A DNA stretch of 64,000 bases from Ophthalmolycus amberensis (taxonomy: Eukaryota > Chordata > Actinopteri > Perciformes > Zoarcidae): contig JAFEUB010000064.1 of the NCBI GenBank assembly GCA_024529925.1, positions 1,524,001-1,588,000 on the forward strand. Direction: 5' to 3'. The translations under genes and the position numbers were made by a program. Shown in pieces: positions 1 through 12,371 of the stretch. Numbering within the stretch: position 1 is the first letter of the stretch; the number at the start of each line of letters is the position of its first letter. The notes beneath the pieces were generated by a model, which saw only the letters and a program-made list of their open reading frames with translations, did not search any database and had not been told where the DNA came from.

Positions 1-167
1 CTGTTTGAAAAGTTCCCCTGGAATGGGGTGCGTTAGCTTTCAAAAGATTGTAGATAATTGTACCAAGGACAAGATTTTTCAATTTGTTGGTATTTGGAGG
101 CTTAGCTCTGATCGTGGCAACTACCTTTTTCACCCATGTGAAGTCTCCTCTTTTTATAAGCTCAAAA

Positions 168-241
168 AGTCCCTGGGTGGGCTTGAACTACCAACCTTTC
201 GGTTAACAGCTGAACGCGCTGACCAATTGCGCCACAGAGAC
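168..241 (-). tRNA. tRNA-Asn(GTT) T1, stem-mismatch class
   Basis: T73. G30A and G52A give A-C mismatches in the anticodon and T stems. Probably a weak or dead copy. Confidence 0.8.
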
Positions 242-514
242 AGGCCTGATACAAAGTTGGTTAGGCCCGAACTGTAAGCCTCACCCACTTGCTTTTGCGA
301 TTCATTGCTAGAAGGTTGGGCTCTACATTTTGTAAAAGTTTATTTTCCTGTTTGAAAAGTTACCCTGGAATGGGGTGCGTTAGCTTTCAAAAGATTGGAG
401 ATAATTGTACCAAGGACAAGATTTTTCAATTTGTTGGTTTTTGGAGGCTTAGCTCTGATCGTGGCAACTACCTTTTTCACCCATGTGAAGACTGCTCTTT
501 TTATAAGCTCAAAA

Positions 515-521
515 AGTCCCT

Positions 522-567
<46 letters not shown>

Positions 568-588
568 GACCAATTGCGCCACAGAGAC
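515..588 (-). tRNA. tRNA-Asn(GTT) T2
   Basis: Reference copy for this array. Read on the minus strand it has acceptor GTCTCTG/CAGGGAC (one G-U pair), A box TGGCGCAATTGG, anticodon loop CTGTTAA closed by TTCGG/CCGAA, and B box GGTTCAAGCC in a GGTGG/CCACC stem. T73 runs straight into a further four T, the Pol III terminator. The body differs from the human tRNA-Asn-GTT I recall mainly in the D loop (ATTGGTCA). There is no intron and no encoded CCA. Confidence 0.93.
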
Positions 589-861
589 AGCCCTGATACA
601 GAGTTGGTTAGGGCCGAACTGCAAGCCCCACCCACTTGCTTTTGCGATTCATTGCTAGAAGGTTCGGCTCTACATTTTGTAAAAGTTTATTTTCCTGTTT
701 GAAAAGTTCCCCTGGAATGGGGTGCGTTAGCTTTCAAAAGATTGGAGATAATTGTACCAAGGACAAGATTTTTCAATTTGTTGGTTTTTGGAGGCTTAGC
801 TCTGATCGTGGCAACTACCTTTTTCACCCATGTGAAGTCTCCTCTTTTTATAAGCTCAAAA

Positions 862-868
862 AGTCCCT

Positions 869-914
<46 letters not shown>

Positions 915-935
915 GACCAATTGCGCCACAGAGAC
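862..935 (-). tRNA. tRNA-Asn(GTT) T3
   Basis: T73; consensus body. Confidence 0.92.
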
Positions 936-1208
936 AGGCCTGATACAAAGTTGGTTAGGCCCGAACTGTAAGCCGCACCCACTTGCTTTTGCGATTCATT
1001 GCTAGAAGGTTGGGCTCTACATTTTGTAAAAGTTTATTTTCCTGTTTGAAAAGTTCCCCTGGAATGGGGTGCGTTAGCTTTCAAAAGATTGGAGATAATT
1101 GTACCAAGGACAAGATTTTTCAATTTGTTGGTTTTTGGAGGCTTAGCTCTGATCGTGGCAACTACCTTTTTCACCCATGTGAAGACTGCTCTTTTTATAA
1201 GCTCAAAA

Positions 1209-1215
1209 AGTCCCT

Positions 1216-1261
<46 letters not shown>

Positions 1262-1282
1262 GACCAATTGCGCCACAGAGAC
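1209..1282 (-). tRNA. tRNA-Asn(GTT) T4
   Basis: T73; consensus body. Confidence 0.92.
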
Positions 1283-1550
1283 AGGCCTGATACAAAGTTG
1301 GTTAGGGCCGAACTGCAAGCCCCACCCACTTGCTTTTGCGATTCATTGCTAGAAGGTTGGGCTCTACATTTTGTAAAAGTTTATTTTCCTGTTTGAAATG
1401 TTCCCCTGGAATGGGGTGTGTTAGCTTTCAAAAGATTATAGATAATTGCACCAAGGACAAGATTTTTCAATTTGTTGGTTTTTGGAGGCTTAGCTCTGAT
1501 TGTGGCAACTACCTTTTTCACTGAAGTCTCCTCTTTTTATAAGCTCAAAA

Positions 1551-1557
1551 AGTCCCT

Positions 1558-1603
<46 letters not shown>

Positions 1604-1624
1604 GACCAATTGCGCCACAGAGAC
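1551..1624 (-). tRNA. tRNA-Asn(GTT) T5
   Basis: T73; consensus body. The unit has the 5-bp deletion in its 3' flank. Confidence 0.92.
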
Positions 1625-1897
1625 AGGCCTGATACAGAGTTGGTTAGGCCCGAACTGCAAGCCCCACCCACCTGCTTTTGCTATTCATTGCTAGAAGGTT
1701 GGGCTCTACATTTTGCAAAAGTTTATTTTCCTGTTTGAAAAGTTCCCCTGGAATGGGGTGCGTTAGCTTTCAAAAGATTGTAGATAATTGTACCAAGGAC
1801 AAGATTTTTCAATTTGTTGGTTTTTGGAGGCTTAGCTCTGATCGTGGCAACTACCTTTTTCACCCATGTGAAGACTGCTCTTTTTATAAGCTCAAAA

Positions 1898-1904
1898 AGT
1901 CCCT

Positions 1905-1950
<46 letters not shown>

Positions 1951-1971
1951 GACCAATTGCGCCACAGAGAC
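1898..1971 (-). tRNA. tRNA-Asn(GTT) T6
   Basis: T73; consensus body. Confidence 0.92.
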
Positions 1972-2244
1972 AGGCCTGATACAAAGTTGGTTAGGGCCGA
2001 ACTGCAAGCCCCACCCACTTGCTTTTGTGATTCATTGCTAGAAGGTTGGGCTCTACATTTTGTAAAAGTTTATTTTCCGGTTTGAAAAGTTCCCCTGGAA
2101 TGGGGTGCGTTAGCTTTCAAAAGATTGTAGATAATTGTACCAAGGACAAGATTTTTCAATTTGTTGGTTTTTGGAGGCTTAGCTCTGATCGTGGCAACTA
2201 CCTTTTTCACCCATGTGAAGTCTCCTCTTTTTATAAGCTCAAAA

Positions 2245-2251
2245 AGTCCCT

Positions 2252-2297
<46 letters not shown>

Positions 2298-2318
2298 GAC
2301 CAATTGCGCCACAGAGAC
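2245..2318 (-). tRNA. tRNA-Asn(GTT) T7
   Basis: T73; consensus body. Confidence 0.92.
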
Positions 2319-2591
2319 AGGCCTGATACAAAGTTGGTTAGGGCCGAACTGCAAGCCCCACCCACTTGCTTTTGCGATTCATTGCTAGAAGGTTGGGCTC
2401 TACATTTTGTAAAAGTTTATTTTCCTGTTTGAAATGTTCCCCTGGAATGGGGTGCGTTAGCTTTCAAAATATTGTAGATAATTGTACCAAGGACAAGATT
2501 TTTCAATTTGTAGGTTTTTGGAGGCTTAGCTCTGATCGTGGCAACTACCTTTTTCACCCATGTGAAGTCTGCTCTTTTTATAAGCTCAAAA

Positions 2592-2598
2592 CGTCCCT

Positions 2599-2644
<46 letters not shown>

Positions 2645-2665
2645 GACCAATTGCGCCACAGAGAC
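2592..2665 (-). tRNA. tRNA-Asn(GTT) T8, G73
   Basis: First copy in the window with the canonical Asn discriminator G73, followed by TTTT; consensus body. Confidence 0.94.
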
Positions 2666-2938
2666 AGGCCTGATACAGAGTTGGTTAGGCCCGAAGTGCA
2701 AGCCCCACCCACCTGCTTTTGCTATTCATTGCTAGAAGGTTGGGCTCTACATTTTGCAAAAGTTTATTTTCCTGTTTGAAAAGTTCCCCTGGAATGGGGT
2801 GCGTTAGCTTTCAAAAGATTGTAGATAATGGTACCAAGGACAAGATTTTTCAATTTGTTGGTTTTTGGAGGCTTAGCTCTGATCGTGGCAACTACCTTTT
2901 TCACCCATGTGAAGACTGCTCTTTTTATAAGCTCAAAA

Positions 2939-2945
2939 AGTCCCT

Positions 2946-2991
<46 letters not shown>

Positions 2992-3012
2992 GACCAATTG
3001 CGCCACAGAGAC
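2939..3012 (-). tRNA. tRNA-Asn(GTT) T9
   Basis: T73; consensus body. Confidence 0.92.
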
Positions 3013-3285
3013 AGGCCTGATACAAAGTTGGTTAGGGCCGAACTGCAAGCCCCACCCACTTGCTTTTGTGATTCATTGCTAGAAGGTTGGGCTCTACATT
3101 TTGTAAAAGTTTATTTTCCTGTTTGAAAAGTTCCCCTGGAATGGGGTGCGTTAGCTTTCAAAAGATTGGAGATAATTGTACCAAGGACAAGATTTTTCAA
3201 TTTGTTGGTTTTTGGAGGCTTAGCTCTGATCGTGGCAACTACCTTTTTCACCCATGTGAAGTCTCCTCTTTTTATAAGCTCAAAA

Positions 3286-3292
3286 AGTCCCT

Positions 3293-3338
<46 letters not shown>

Positions 3339-3359
3339 GACCAATTGCGCCACAGAGAC
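3286..3359 (-). tRNA. tRNA-Asn(GTT) T10
   Basis: T73; consensus body. Confidence 0.92.
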
Positions 3360-3632
3360 AGGCCTGATACAAAGTTGGTTAGGCCCGAACTGTAAGCCCC
3401 ACCCACTTGCTTTTGCGATTCATTGCTAGAAGGTTGGGCTCTACATTTTGTAAAAGTTTATTTTCCTGTTTGAAAAGTTCCCCTGGAATGGGGTGCGTTA
3501 GCTTTCAAAAGATTGGAGATAATTGTACCAAGGACAAGATTTTTCAATTTGTTGGTTTTTGGAGGCTTAGCTCTGATCGTGGCAACTACCTTTTTCACCC
3601 ATGTGAAGACTGCTCTTTTTATAAGCTCAAAA

Positions 3633-3639
3633 AGTCCCT

Positions 3640-3685
<46 letters not shown>

Positions 3686-3706
3686 GACCAATTGCGCCAC
3701 AGAGAC
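3633..3706 (-). tRNA. tRNA-Asn(GTT) T11
   Basis: T73; consensus body. Confidence 0.92.
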
Positions 3707-3979
3707 AGGCCTGATACAAAGTTGGTTAGGGCCGAACTGCAAGCCCCACCCACTTGCTTTTGCGATTCATTGCTAGAAGGTTGGGCTCTACATTTTGTAA
3801 AAGTTTATTTTCCTGTTTGAAATGTTCCCCTGGAATGGGGTGCGTTAGCTTTCAAAAGATTGTAGATAATTGTACCAAGGACAAGATTTTTCAATTTGTA
3901 GGTTTTTGGAGGCTTAGCTCTGATCGTGGCAACTACCTTTTTCACCCATGTGAAGTCTGCTCTTTTTATAAGCTCAAAA

Positions 3980-3986
3980 CGTCCCT

Positions 3987-4032
<46 letters not shown>

Positions 4033-4053
4033 GACCAATTGCGCCACAGAGAC
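3980..4053 (-). tRNA. tRNA-Asn(GTT) T12, G73
   Basis: G73; consensus body. Confidence 0.94.
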
Positions 4054-4326
4054 AGGCCTGATACAGAGTTGGTTAGGCCCGAAGTGCAAGCCCCACCCAC
4101 CTGCTTTTGCTATTCATTGCTAGAAGGTTGGGCTCTACATTTTGCAAAAGTTTATTTTCCTGTTTGAAAAGTTCCCCTGGAATGGGGTGCGTTAGCTTTC
4201 AAAAGATTGTAGATAATTGTACCAAGGACAAGATTTTTCAATTTGTTGGTTTTTGGAGGCTTAGCTCTGATCGTGGCAACTACCTTTTTCACCCATGTGA
4301 AGACTGCTCTTTTTATAAGCTCAAAA

Positions 4327-4333
4327 AGTCCCT

Positions 4334-4379
<46 letters not shown>

Positions 4380-4400
4380 GACCAATTGCGCCACAGAGAC
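4327..4400 (-). tRNA. tRNA-Asn(GTT) T13
   Basis: T73; consensus body. Confidence 0.92.
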
Positions 4401-4668
4401 AGGCCTGATACAAAGTTGGTTAGGGCCGAACTGCAAGCCCCACCCACTTGCTTTTGTGATTCATTGCTAGAAGGTTGGGCTCTACATTTTGTAAAAGTTT
4501 ATTTTCCTGTTTGAAAAGTTCCCCTGGAATGGGGTGTGTTAGCTTTCAAAAGATTATAGATAATTGCACCAAGGACAAGATTTTTCAATTTGTTGGTTTT
4601 TGGAGGCTTAGCTCTGATTGTGGCAACTACCTTTTTCACTGAAGTCTCCTCTTTTTATAAGCTCAAAA

Positions 4669-4675
4669 AGTCCCT

Positions 4676-4721
<46 letters not shown>

Positions 4722-4742
4722 GACCAATTGCGCCACAGAGAC
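4669..4742 (-). tRNA. tRNA-Asn(GTT) T14
   Basis: T73; consensus body. 5-bp deletion class in the 3' flank. Confidence 0.92.
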
Positions 4743-5015
4743 AGGCCTGATACAAAGTTGGTTAGGGCCGAACTGCAAGCCCCACCCACTTGCTTTTGTG
4801 ATTCATTGCTAGAAGGTTGGGCTCTACATTTTGTAAAAGTTTATTTTCCGGTTTGAAAAGTTCCCCTGGAATGGGGTGCGTTAGCTTTCAAAAGATTGTA
4901 GATAATTGTACCAAGGACAAGATTTTTCAATTTGTTGGTATTTGGAGGCTTAGCTCTGATCGTGGCAACTACCTTTTTCACCCATGTGAAGTCTCCTCTT
5001 TTTATAAGCTCAAAA

Positions 5016-5089
5016 AGTCCCTGGGTGGGCTTGAACTACCAACCTTTCGGTTAACAGCTGAACGCGCTGACCAATTGCGCCACAGAGAC
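5016..5089 (-). tRNA. tRNA-Asn(GTT) T15, stem-mismatch class
   Basis: T73; G30A and G52A as in T1. Confidence 0.8.
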
Positions 5090-5362
5090 AGGCCTGATAC
5101 AAAGTTGGTTAGGCCCGAACTGTAAGCCTCACCCACTTGCTTTTGCGATTCATTGCTAGAAGGTTGGGCTCTACATTTTGTAAAAGTTTATTTTCCTGTT
5201 TGAAAAGTTACCCTGGAATGGGGTGCGTTAGCTTTCAAAAGATTGGAGATAATTGTACCAAGGACAAGATTTTTCAATTTGTTGGTTTTTGGAGGCTTAG
5301 CTCTGATCGTGGCAACTACCTTTTTCACCCATGTGAAGACTGCTCTTTTTATAAGCTCAAAA

Positions 5363-5369
5363 AGTCCCT

Positions 5370-5415
<46 letters not shown>

Positions 5416-5436
5416 GACCAATTGCGCCACAGAGAC
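5363..5436 (-). tRNA. tRNA-Asn(GTT) T16
   Basis: T73; consensus body. Confidence 0.92.
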
Positions 5437-5709
5437 AGCCCTGATACAGAGTTGGTTAGGGCCGAACTGCAAGCCCCACCCACTTGCTTTTGCGATTCAT
5501 TGCTAGAAGGTTGGGCTCTACATTTTGTAAAAGTTTATTTTCCTGTTTGAAAAGTTCCCCTGGAATGGGGTGCGTTAGCTTTCAAAAGATTGGAGATAAT
5601 TGTACCAAGGACAAGATTTTTCAATTTGTTGGTTTTTGGAGGCTTAGCTCTGATCGTGGCAACTACCTTTTTCACCCATGTGAAGTCTCCTCTTTTTATA
5701 AGCTCAAAA

Positions 5710-5716
5710 AGTCCCT

Positions 5717-5762
<46 letters not shown>

Positions 5763-5783
5763 GACCAATTGCGCCACAGAGAC
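5710..5783 (-). tRNA. tRNA-Asn(GTT) T17
   Basis: T73; consensus body. Confidence 0.92.
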
Positions 5784-6056
5784 AGGCCTGATACAAAGTT
5801 GGTTAGGCCCGAACTGTAAGCCCCACCCACTTGCTTTTGCGATTCATTGCTAGAAGGTTGGGCTCTACATTTTGTAAAAGTTTATTTTCCTGTTTGAAAA
5901 GTTCCCCTGGAATGGGGTGCGTTAGCTTTCAAAAGATTGGAGATAATTGTACCAAGGACAAGATTTTTCAATTTGTTGGTTTTTGGAGGCTTAGCTCTGA
6001 TCGTGGCAACTACCTTTTTCACCCATGTGAAGACTGCTCTTTTTATAAGCTCAAAA

Positions 6057-6063
6057 AGTCCCT

Positions 6064-6109
<46 letters not shown>

Positions 6110-6130
6110 GACCAATTGCGCCACAGAGAC
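6057..6130 (-). tRNA. tRNA-Asn(GTT) T18
   Basis: T73; consensus body. Confidence 0.92.
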
Positions 6131-6403
6131 AGGCCTGATACAAAGTTGGTTAGGGCCGAACTGCAAGCCCCACCCACTTGCTTTTGCGATTCATTGCTAG
6201 AAGGTTGGGCTCTACATTTTGTAAAAGTTTATTTTCCTGTTTGAAATGTTCCCCTGGAATGGGGTGCGTTAGCTTTCAAAATATTGTAGATAATTGTACC
6301 AAGGACAAGATTTTTCAATTTGTAGGTTTTTGGAGGCTTAGCTCTGATCGTGGCAACTACCTTTTTCACCCATGTGAAGTCTGCTCTTTTTATAAGCTCA
6401 AAA

Positions 6404-6410
6404 CGTCCCT

Positions 6411-6456
<46 letters not shown>

Positions 6457-6477
6457 GACCAATTGCGCCACAGAGAC
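6404..6477 (-). tRNA. tRNA-Asn(GTT) T19, G73
   Basis: G73; consensus body. Confidence 0.94.
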
Positions 6478-6750
6478 AGGCCTGATACAGAGTTGGTTAG
6501 GCCCGAAGTGCAAGCCCCACCCACCTGCTTTTGCTATTCATTGCTAGAAGGTTGGGCTCTACATTTTGCAAAAGTTTATTTTCCTGTTTGAAAAGTTCCC
6601 CTGGAATGGGGTGCGTTAGCTTTCAAAAGATTGTAGATAATTGTACCAAGGACAAGATTTTTCAATTTGTTGGTTTTTGGAGGCTTAGCTCTGATCGTGG
6701 CAACTACCTTTTTCACCCATGTGAAGACTGCTCTTTTTATAAGCTCAAAA

Positions 6751-6757
6751 AGTCCCT

Positions 6758-6803
<46 letters not shown>

Positions 6804-6824
6804 GACCAATTGCGCCACAGAGAC
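6751..6824 (-). tRNA. tRNA-Asn(GTT) T20
   Basis: T73; consensus body. Confidence 0.92.
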
Positions 6825-7097
6825 AGGCCTGATACAAAGTTGGTTAGGGCCGAACTGCAAGCCCCACCCACTTGCTTTTGTGATTCATTGCTAGAAGGTT
6901 GGGCTCTACATTTTGTAAAAGTTTATTTTCCTGTTTGAAAAGTTCCCCTGGAATGGGGTGCGTTAGCTTTCAAAAGATTGTAGATAATTGTACCAAGGAC
7001 AAGATTTTTCAATTTGTTGGTTTTTGGAGGCTTAGCTCTGATCGTGGCAACTACCTTTTTCACCCATGTGAAGACTGCTCTTTTTATAAGCTCAAAA

Positions 7098-7104
7098 AGT
7101 CCCT

Positions 7105-7150
<46 letters not shown>

Positions 7151-7171
7151 GACAAATTGCGCCACAGAGAC
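7098..7171 (-). tRNA. tRNA-Asn(GTT) T21, G18 lost
   Basis: T73. G18T removes one of the invariant D-loop GG bases, which also lies in the A box. Reduced transcription and folding are likely. Confidence 0.82.
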
Positions 7172-7444
7172 AGGCCTGATACAAAGTTGGTTAGGGCCGA
7201 ACTGCAAGCCCCACCCACTTGCTTTTGTGATTCATTGCTAGAAGGTTGGGCTCTACATTTTGTAAAAGTTTATTTTCCTGTTTGAAAAGTTCCCCTGGAA
7301 TGGGGTGCGTTAGCTTTCAAAAGATTGGAGATAATTGTACCAAGGACAAGATTTTTCAATTTGTTGGTTTTTGGAGGCTTAGCTCTGATCGTGGCAACTA
7401 CCTTTTTCACCCATGTGAAGTCTCCTCTTTTTATAAGCTCAAAA

Positions 7445-7451
7445 AGTCCCT

Positions 7452-7497
<46 letters not shown>

Positions 7498-7518
7498 GAC
7501 CAATTGCGCCACAGAGAC
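7445..7518 (-). tRNA. tRNA-Asn(GTT) T22
   Basis: T73; consensus body. Confidence 0.92.
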
Positions 7519-7791
7519 AGGCCTGATACAAAGTTGGTTAGGCCCGAACTGTAAGCCCCACCCACTTGCTTTTGCGATTCATTGCTAGAAGGTTGGGCTC
7601 TACATTTTGTAAAAGTTTATTTTCCTGTTTGAAAAGTTCCCCTGGAATGGGGTGCGTTAGCTTTCAAAAGATTGGAGATAATTGTACCAAGGACAAGATT
7701 TTTCAATTTGTTGGTTTTTGGAGGCTTAGCTCTGATCGTGGCAACTACCTTTTTCACCCATGTGAAGACTGCTCTTTTTATAAGCTCAAAA

Positions 7792-7798
7792 AGTCCCT

Positions 7799-7844
<46 letters not shown>

Positions 7845-7865
7845 GACCAATTGCGCCACAGAGAC
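7792..7865 (-). tRNA. tRNA-Asn(GTT) T23
   Basis: T73; consensus body. Confidence 0.92.
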
Positions 7866-8138
7866 AGGCCTGATACAAAGTTGGTTAGGGCCGAACTGCA
7901 AGCCCCACCCACTTGCTTTTGCGATTCATTGCTAGAAGGTTGGGCTCTACATTTTGTAAAAGTTTATTTTCCTGTTTGAAATGTTCCCCTGGAATGGGGT
8001 GCGTTAGCTTTCAAAAGATTGTAGATAATTGTACCAAGGACAAGATTTTTCAATTTGTAGGTTTTTGGAGGCTTAGCTCTGATCGTGGCAACTACCTTTT
8101 TCACCCATGTGAAGTCTGCTCTTTTTATAAGCTCAAAA

Positions 8139-8145
8139 CGTCCCT

Positions 8146-8191
<46 letters not shown>

Positions 8192-8212
8192 GACCAATTG
8201 CGCCACAGAGAC
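8139..8212 (-). tRNA. tRNA-Asn(GTT) T24, G73
   Basis: G73; consensus body. Confidence 0.94.
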
Positions 8213-8485
8213 AGGCCTGATACAGAGTTGGTTAGGCCCGAAGTGCAAGCCCCACCCACCTGCTTTTGCTATTCATTGCTAGAAGGTTGGGCTCTACATT
8301 TTGCAAAAGTTTATTTTCCTGTTTGAAAAGTTCCCCTGGAATGGGGTGCGTTAGCTTTCAAAAGATTGTAGATAATTGTACCAAGGACAAGATTATTCAA
8401 TTTGTTGGTTTTTGGAGGCTTAGCTCTGATCGTGGCAACTACCTTTTTCACCCATGTGAAGACTGCTCTTTTTATAAGCTCAAAA

Positions 8486-8492
8486 AGTCCCT

Positions 8493-8538
<46 letters not shown>

Positions 8539-8559
8539 GACCAATTGCGCCACAGAGAC
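8486..8559 (-). tRNA. tRNA-Asn(GTT) T25
   Basis: T73; consensus body. Confidence 0.92.
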
Positions 8560-8832
8560 AGGCCTGATACAAAGTTGGTTAGGGCCGAACTGCAAGCCCC
8601 ACCCACTTGCTTTTGTGATTCATTGCTAGAAGGTTGGGCTCTACATTTTGTAAAAGTTTATTTTCCTGTTTGAAAAGTTCCCCTGGAATGGGGTGCGTTA
8701 GCTTTCAAAAGATTGGAGATAATTGTACCAAGGACAAGATTTTTCAATTTGTTGGTTTTTGGAGGCTTAGCTCTGATCGTGGCAACTACCTTTTTCACCC
8801 ATGTGAAGTCTCCTCTTTTTATAAGCTCAAAA

Positions 8833-8839
8833 AGTCCCT

Positions 8840-8885
<46 letters not shown>

Positions 8886-8906
8886 GACCAATTGCGCCAC
8901 AGAGAC
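8833..8906 (-). tRNA. tRNA-Asn(GTT) T26
   Basis: T73; consensus body. Confidence 0.92.
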
Positions 8907-9179
8907 AGGCCTGATACAAAGTTGGTTAGGCCCGAACTGTAAGCCCCACCCACTTGCTTTTGCGATTCATTGCTAGAAGGTTGGGCTCTACATTTTGTAA
9001 AAGTTTATTTTCCTGTTTGAAAAGTTCCCCTGGAATGGGGTGCGTTAGCTTTCAAAAGATTGGAGATAATTGTACCAAGGACAAGATTTTTCAATTTGTT
9101 GGTTTTTGGAGGCTTAGCTCTGATCGTGGCAACTACCTTTTTCACCCATGTGAAGACTGCTCTTTTTATAAGCTCAAAA

Positions 9180-9186
9180 AGTCCCT

Positions 9187-9232
<46 letters not shown>

Positions 9233-9253
9233 GACCAATTGCGCCACAGAGAC
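9180..9253 (-). tRNA. tRNA-Asn(GTT) T27
   Basis: T73; consensus body. Confidence 0.92.
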
Positions 9254-9526
9254 AGGCCTGATACAAAGTTGGTTAGGGCCGAACTGCAAGCCCCACCCAC
9301 TTGCTTTTGCGATTCATTGCTAGAAGGTTGGGCTCTACATTTTGTAAAAGTTTATTTTCCTGTTTGAAATGTTCCCCTGGAATGGGGTGCGTTAGCTTTC
9401 AAAAGATTGTAGATAATTGTACCAAGGACAAGATTTTTCAATTTGTAGGTTTTTGGAGGCTTAGCTCTGATCGTGGCAACTACCTTTTTCACCCATGTGA
9501 AGTCTGCTCTTTTTATAAGCTCAAAA

Positions 9527-9533
9527 CGTCCCT

Positions 9534-9579
<46 letters not shown>

Positions 9580-9600
9580 GACCAATTGCGCCACAGAGAC
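9527..9600 (-). tRNA. tRNA-Asn(GTT) T28, G73
   Basis: G73; consensus body. Confidence 0.94.
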
Positions 9601-9873
9601 AGGCCTGATACAGAGTTGGTTAGGCCCGAAGTGCAAGCCCCACCCACCTGCTTTTGCTATTCATTGCTAGAAGGTTGGGCTCTACATTTTGCAAAAGTTT
9701 ATTTTCCTGTTTGAAAAGTTCCCCTGGAATGGGGTGCGTTAGCTTTCAAAAGATTGTAGATAATTGTACCAAGGACAAGATTTTTCAATTTGTTGGTTTT
9801 TGGAGGCTTAGCTCTGATCGTGGCAACTACCTTTTTCACCCATGTGAAGACTGCTCTTTTTATAAGCTCAAAA

Positions 9874-9880
9874 AGTCCCT

Positions 9881-9926
<46 letters not shown>

Positions 9927-9947
9927 GACCAATTGCGCCACAGAGAC
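9874..9947 (-). tRNA. tRNA-Asn(GTT) T29
   Basis: T73; consensus body. Confidence 0.92.
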
Positions 9948-10215
9948 AGGCCTGATACAAAGTTGGTTAGGGCCGAACTGCAAGCCCCACCCACTTGCTT
10001 TTGTGATTCATTGCTAGAAGGTTGGGCTCTACATTTTGTAAAAGTTTATTTTCCTGTTTGAAAAGTTCCCCTGGAATGGGGTGTGTTAGCTTTCAAAAGA
10101 TTATAGATAATTGCACCAAGGACAAGATTTTTCAATTTGTTGGTTTTTGGAGGCTTAGCTCTGATTGTGGCAACTACCTTTTTCACTGAAGTCTCCTCTT
10201 TTTATAAGCTCAAAA

Positions 10216-10222
10216 AGTCCCT

Positions 10223-10268
<46 letters not shown>

Positions 10269-10289
10269 GACCAATTGCGCCACAGAGAC
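10216..10289 (-). tRNA. tRNA-Asn(GTT) T30
   Basis: T73; consensus body. 5-bp deletion class in the 3' flank. Confidence 0.92.
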
Positions 10290-10562
10290 AGGCCTGATAC
10301 AAAGTTGGTTAGGGCCGAACTGCAAGCCCCACCCACTTGCTTTTGTGATTCATTGCTAGAAGGTTGGGCTCTACATTTTGTAAAAGTTTATTTTCCGGTT
10401 TGAAAAGTTCCCCTGGAATGGGGTGCGTTAGCTTTCAAAAGATTGTAGATAATTGTACCAAGGACAAGATTTTTCAATTTGTTGGTATTTGGAGGCTTAG
10501 CTCTGATCGTGGCAACTACCTTTTTCACCCATGTGAAGTCTCCTCTTTTTATAAGCTCAAAA

Positions 10563-10636
10563 AGTCCCTGGGTGGGCTTGAACTACCAACCTTTCGGTTA
10601 ACAGCTGAACGCGCTGACCAATTGCGCCACAGAGAC
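10563..10636 (-). tRNA. tRNA-Asn(GTT) T31, stem-mismatch class
   Basis: T73; G30A and G52A as in T1. Confidence 0.8.
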
Positions 10637-10909
10637 AGGCCTGATACAAAGTTGGTTAGGCCCGAACTGTAAGCCTCACCCACTTGCTTTTGCGATTCAT
10701 TGCTAGAAGGTTGGGCTCTACATTTTGTAAAAGTTTATTTTCCTGTTTGAAAAGTTACCCTGGAATGGGGTGCGTTAGCTTTCAAAAGATTGGAGATAAT
10801 TGTACCAAGGACAAGATTTTTCAATTTGTTGGTTTTTGGAGGCTTAGCTCTGATCGTGGCAACTACCTTTTTCACCCATGTGAAGACTGCTCTTTTTATA
10901 AGCTCAAAA

Positions 10910-10916
10910 AGTCCCT

Positions 10917-10962
<46 letters not shown>

Positions 10963-10983
10963 GACCAATTGCGCCACAGAGAC
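10910..10983 (-). tRNA. tRNA-Asn(GTT) T32
   Basis: T73; consensus body. Confidence 0.92.
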
Positions 10984-11256
10984 AGCCCTGATACAGAGTT
11001 GGTTAGGGCCGAACTGCAAGCCCCACCCACTTGCTTTTGCGATTCATTGCTAGAAGGTTGGGCTCTACATTTTGTAAAAGTTTATTTTCCTGTTTGAAAA
11101 GTTCCCCTGGAATGGGGTGCGTTAGCTTTCAAAAGATTGGAGATAATTGTACCAAGGACAAGATTTTTCAATTTGTTGGTTTTTGGAGGCTTAGCTCTGA
11201 TCGTGGCAACTACCTTTTTCACCCATGTGAAGTCTCCTCTTTTTATAAGCTCAAAA

Positions 11257-11263
11257 AGTCCCT

Positions 11264-11309
<46 letters not shown>

Positions 11310-11330
11310 GACCAATTGCGCCACAGAGAC
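11257..11330 (-). tRNA. tRNA-Asn(GTT) T33
   Basis: T73; consensus body. Confidence 0.92.
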
Positions 11331-11603
11331 AGGCCTGATACAAAGTTGGTTAGGCCCGAACTGTAAGCCCCACCCACTTGCTTTTGCGATTCATTGCTAG
11401 AAGGTTGGGCTCTACATTTTGTAAAAGTTTATTTTCCTGTTTGAAAAGTTCCCCTGGAATGGGGTGCGTTAGCTTTCAAAAGATTGGAGATAATTGTACC
11501 AAGGACAAGATTTTTCAATATGTTGGTTTTTGGAGGCTTAGCTCTGATCGTGGCAACTACCTTTTTCACCCATGTGAAGACTGCTCTTTTTATAAGCTCA
11601 AAA

Positions 11604-11610
11604 AGTCCCT

Positions 11611-11656
<46 letters not shown>

Positions 11657-11677
11657 GACCAATTGCGCCACAGAGAC
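11604..11677 (-). tRNA. tRNA-Asn(GTT) T34
   Basis: T73; consensus body. Confidence 0.92.
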
Positions 11678-11950
11678 AGGCCTGATACAAAGTTGGTTAG
11701 GGCCGAACTGCAAGCCCCACCCACTTGCTTTTGCGATTCATTGCTAGAAGGTTGGGCTCTACATTTTGTAAAAGTTTATTTTCCTGTTTGAAATGTTCCC
11801 CTGGAATGGGGTGCGTTAGCTTTCAAAATATTGTAGATAATTGTACCAAGGACAAGATTTTTCAATTTGTAGGTTTTTGGAGGCTTAGCTCTGATCGTGG
11901 CAACTACCTTTTTCACCCATGTGAAGTCTGCTCTTTTTATAAGCTCAAAA

Positions 11951-11957
11951 CGTCCCT

Positions 11958-12003
<46 letters not shown>

Positions 12004-12024
12004 GACCAATTGCGCCACAGAGAC
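11951..12024 (-). tRNA. tRNA-Asn(GTT) T35, G73
   Basis: G73; consensus body. Confidence 0.94.
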
Positions 12025-12297
12025 AGGCCTGATACAAAGTTGGTTAGGCCCGAACTGTAAGCCCCACCCACTTGCTTTTGCGATTCATTGCTAGAAGGTT
12101 GGGCTCTACATTTTGTAAAAGTTTATTTTCCTGTTTGAAAAGTTCCCCTGGAATGGGGTGCGTTAGCTTTCAAAAGATTGGAGATAATTGTACCAAGGAC
12201 AAGATTTTTCAATATGTTGGTTTTTGGAGGCTTAGCTCTGATCGTGGCAACTACCTTTTTCACCCATGTGAAGACTGCTCTTTTTATAAGCTCAAAA

Positions 12298-12304
12298 AGT
12301 CCCT

Positions 12305-12350
<46 letters not shown>

Positions 12351-12371
12351 GACCAATTGCGCCACAGAGAC
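12298..12371 (-). tRNA. tRNA-Asn(GTT) T36
   Basis: T73; consensus body. Confidence 0.92.
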
